NCBI GenBank assembly: GCA_030040475.1
Contig: JASHTQ010000457.1
Span: 1-6,749 of the forward strand
Direction: 5' to 3'
DNA: 6,749 nt
DNA from: Streptosporangiaceae bacterium
GTDB lineage: Bacteria > Actinomycetota > Actinomycetes > Streptosporangiales > Streptosporangiaceae
This document shows, in pieces, positions 6,478-6,749 of the stretch. The stretch's first letter is position 1; every line of letters begins with the position of its first letter. The notes beneath the pieces were generated by a model, which was not told the origin of the DNA, searched no databases, and saw only the letters and a program-made list of their open reading frames with translations. A program made the translations under genes and the position numbers.

Positions 6478-6487
6478 TCGATATCGA
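6478..6487. repeat. Palindrome TCGATATCGA
   Basis: A perfect 10-bp palindrome and one of the most AT-rich spots in the divergent region, placed between the ligase start and the region's centre. It could be an operator half-site pair or part of the leftward promoter; this is inferred from position only. Confidence 0.35.
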
Positions 6488-6572
6488 AGTGCGCTCCCTG
6501 ATCATCGTGGCCGATCCGGGCCGAACCTGACCAGCCCTCGTCTCGGCCCTTCCGCCGCCTGCCGCGCCGGGT

Positions 6573-6578
6573 TAGTGT
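6573..6578 (+). promoter_or_regulatory. Predicted -10 box (TAGTGT) of leaderless acyl-CoA dehydrogenase transcript
   Basis: TAGTGT matches TANNNT and ends seven bases before the ATG at 6586, so transcription would start at or very near the start codon. No Shine-Dalgarno sequence precedes the ATG. No clear -35 hexamer is seen 17-18 bp upstream. Confidence 0.45.
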
Positions 6579-6585
6579 CGCGCTC

Positions 6586-6749
6586 ATGGTGACCCAGGCG
6601 GAATTCGACGAGTTGCTGAAGCTGCTGCGCGATTTCATCCGGCGCGAGGTGATGCCCGCCGAGGCGGACATCGACGAATCCGACGAGATCCCGCCCCGGC
6701 TGATCGCGCAGGCCAAGGAGATGGGCCTGTACGGCTACGCGCTGCCCGG
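6586..6749 (+). CDS. Acyl-CoA dehydrogenase, N-terminal fragment (3' end cut off by window)
   Basis: Only the first 54 codons are present, open to the window edge. The sequence (FDELLKLLRDFIRREVMPAE at residues 7-26, then EIPPRLIAQAKEMGLYGYALP at 34-54) matches the helical N-terminal domain of acyl-CoA dehydrogenases, where a basic REVxPxE helix and an MGLxGxxxP turn are typical. Such flavoenzymes oxidise acyl-CoA to the 2,3-enoyl-CoA in the cytoplasm, and a neighbouring acyl-CoA ligase could supply the substrate. The ATG at 6586 is followed directly by a GTG at 6589 that could also serve as start; the -10 box spacing favours the ATG. Catalytic residues lie beyond the window, so chain-length class cannot be judged. 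Confidence 0.82.
   Translation, partial: MVTQAEFDELLKLLRDFIRREVMPAEADIDESDEIPPRLIAQAKEMGLYGYALP

Larger units (their letters stand above)
6447..6585. promoter_or_regulatory. Divergent promoter region between ligase and acyl-CoA dehydrogenase
   Basis: This 139-bp stretch holds the promoters of two genes transcribed away from each other. It contains the 10-bp palindrome TCGATATCGA (6478-6487), about 32 bp upstream of the ligase start, and a tandem near-repeat GGCCGATCC / GGCCGAACC (6509-6517 and 6519-6527) with a 10-bp period. Either could bind a shared regulator. No gene is seen in it. Confidence 0.5.

Noticed and set aside
5010..6530. A 506-codon open frame on the plus strand opposite the acyl-CoA ligase
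   Set aside because: The opposite strand carries every ligase motif; this translation is low-complexity and Arg/Gln/His/Pro-rich, a typical shadow frame.
1..6749. CRISPR array, transposon ends or attachment sites
   Set aside because: No regularly spaced long direct repeats, no transposase-like frame and no long terminal inverted repeats were seen on either strand.

Overview
The window is high-G+C DNA (about 70% by eye). Its coding frames have mostly G or C at third positions, and two genes seem to lack a Shine-Dalgarno site but have a TANNNT-type -10 box 6-7 bases before the ATG. Both traits fit an actinomycete chromosome. I cannot name the genus. The protein set is metabolic; I see no insertion sequence, phage gene, CRISPR array, tRNA or rRNA.

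Layout, left to right. A DrrA-type ABC exporter ATPase runs leftward from 931 and leaves the window before its stop. A 221-bp divergent region follows, carrying a run of four GCTGAC/T repeats and two small hairpins. Then come three rightward genes. The first is a stand-alone MetE-type zinc methyltransferase (start re-assigned to 1153 from its ribosome binding site). The second is a citrate synthase with a predicted leaderless promoter. The third is a full-length fumarylacetoacetase 24 bp behind it, probably in the same transcript. The fumarylacetoacetase meets a leftward acyl-CoA/AMP ligase tail to tail, the two stop codons sharing the palindrome CTAG at 4872-4875. A 139-bp divergent region separates the ligase from a rightward acyl-CoA dehydrogenase, of which only the first 54 codons are present.

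How the genes may fit together (inference). Fumarylacetoacetase releases fumarate and acetoacetate, the last step of tyrosine/homogentisate breakdown. Fumarate leads to oxaloacetate, and acetoacetate, once activated and cleaved, gives acetyl-CoA; these are the two substrates of citrate synthase. The acyl-CoA ligase and acyl-CoA dehydrogenase are consistent with an acid-catabolism neighbourhood. No homogentisate dioxygenase, 4-hydroxyphenylpyruvate dioxygenase or maleylacetoacetate isomerase is in the window. The methyltransferase and the exporter ATPase have no obvious link to this pathway. I see no clear evidence of a wholly new system. The least explained items are the stand-alone MetE-like enzyme, the GCTGAC repeat cluster and the overlapping convergent stops.
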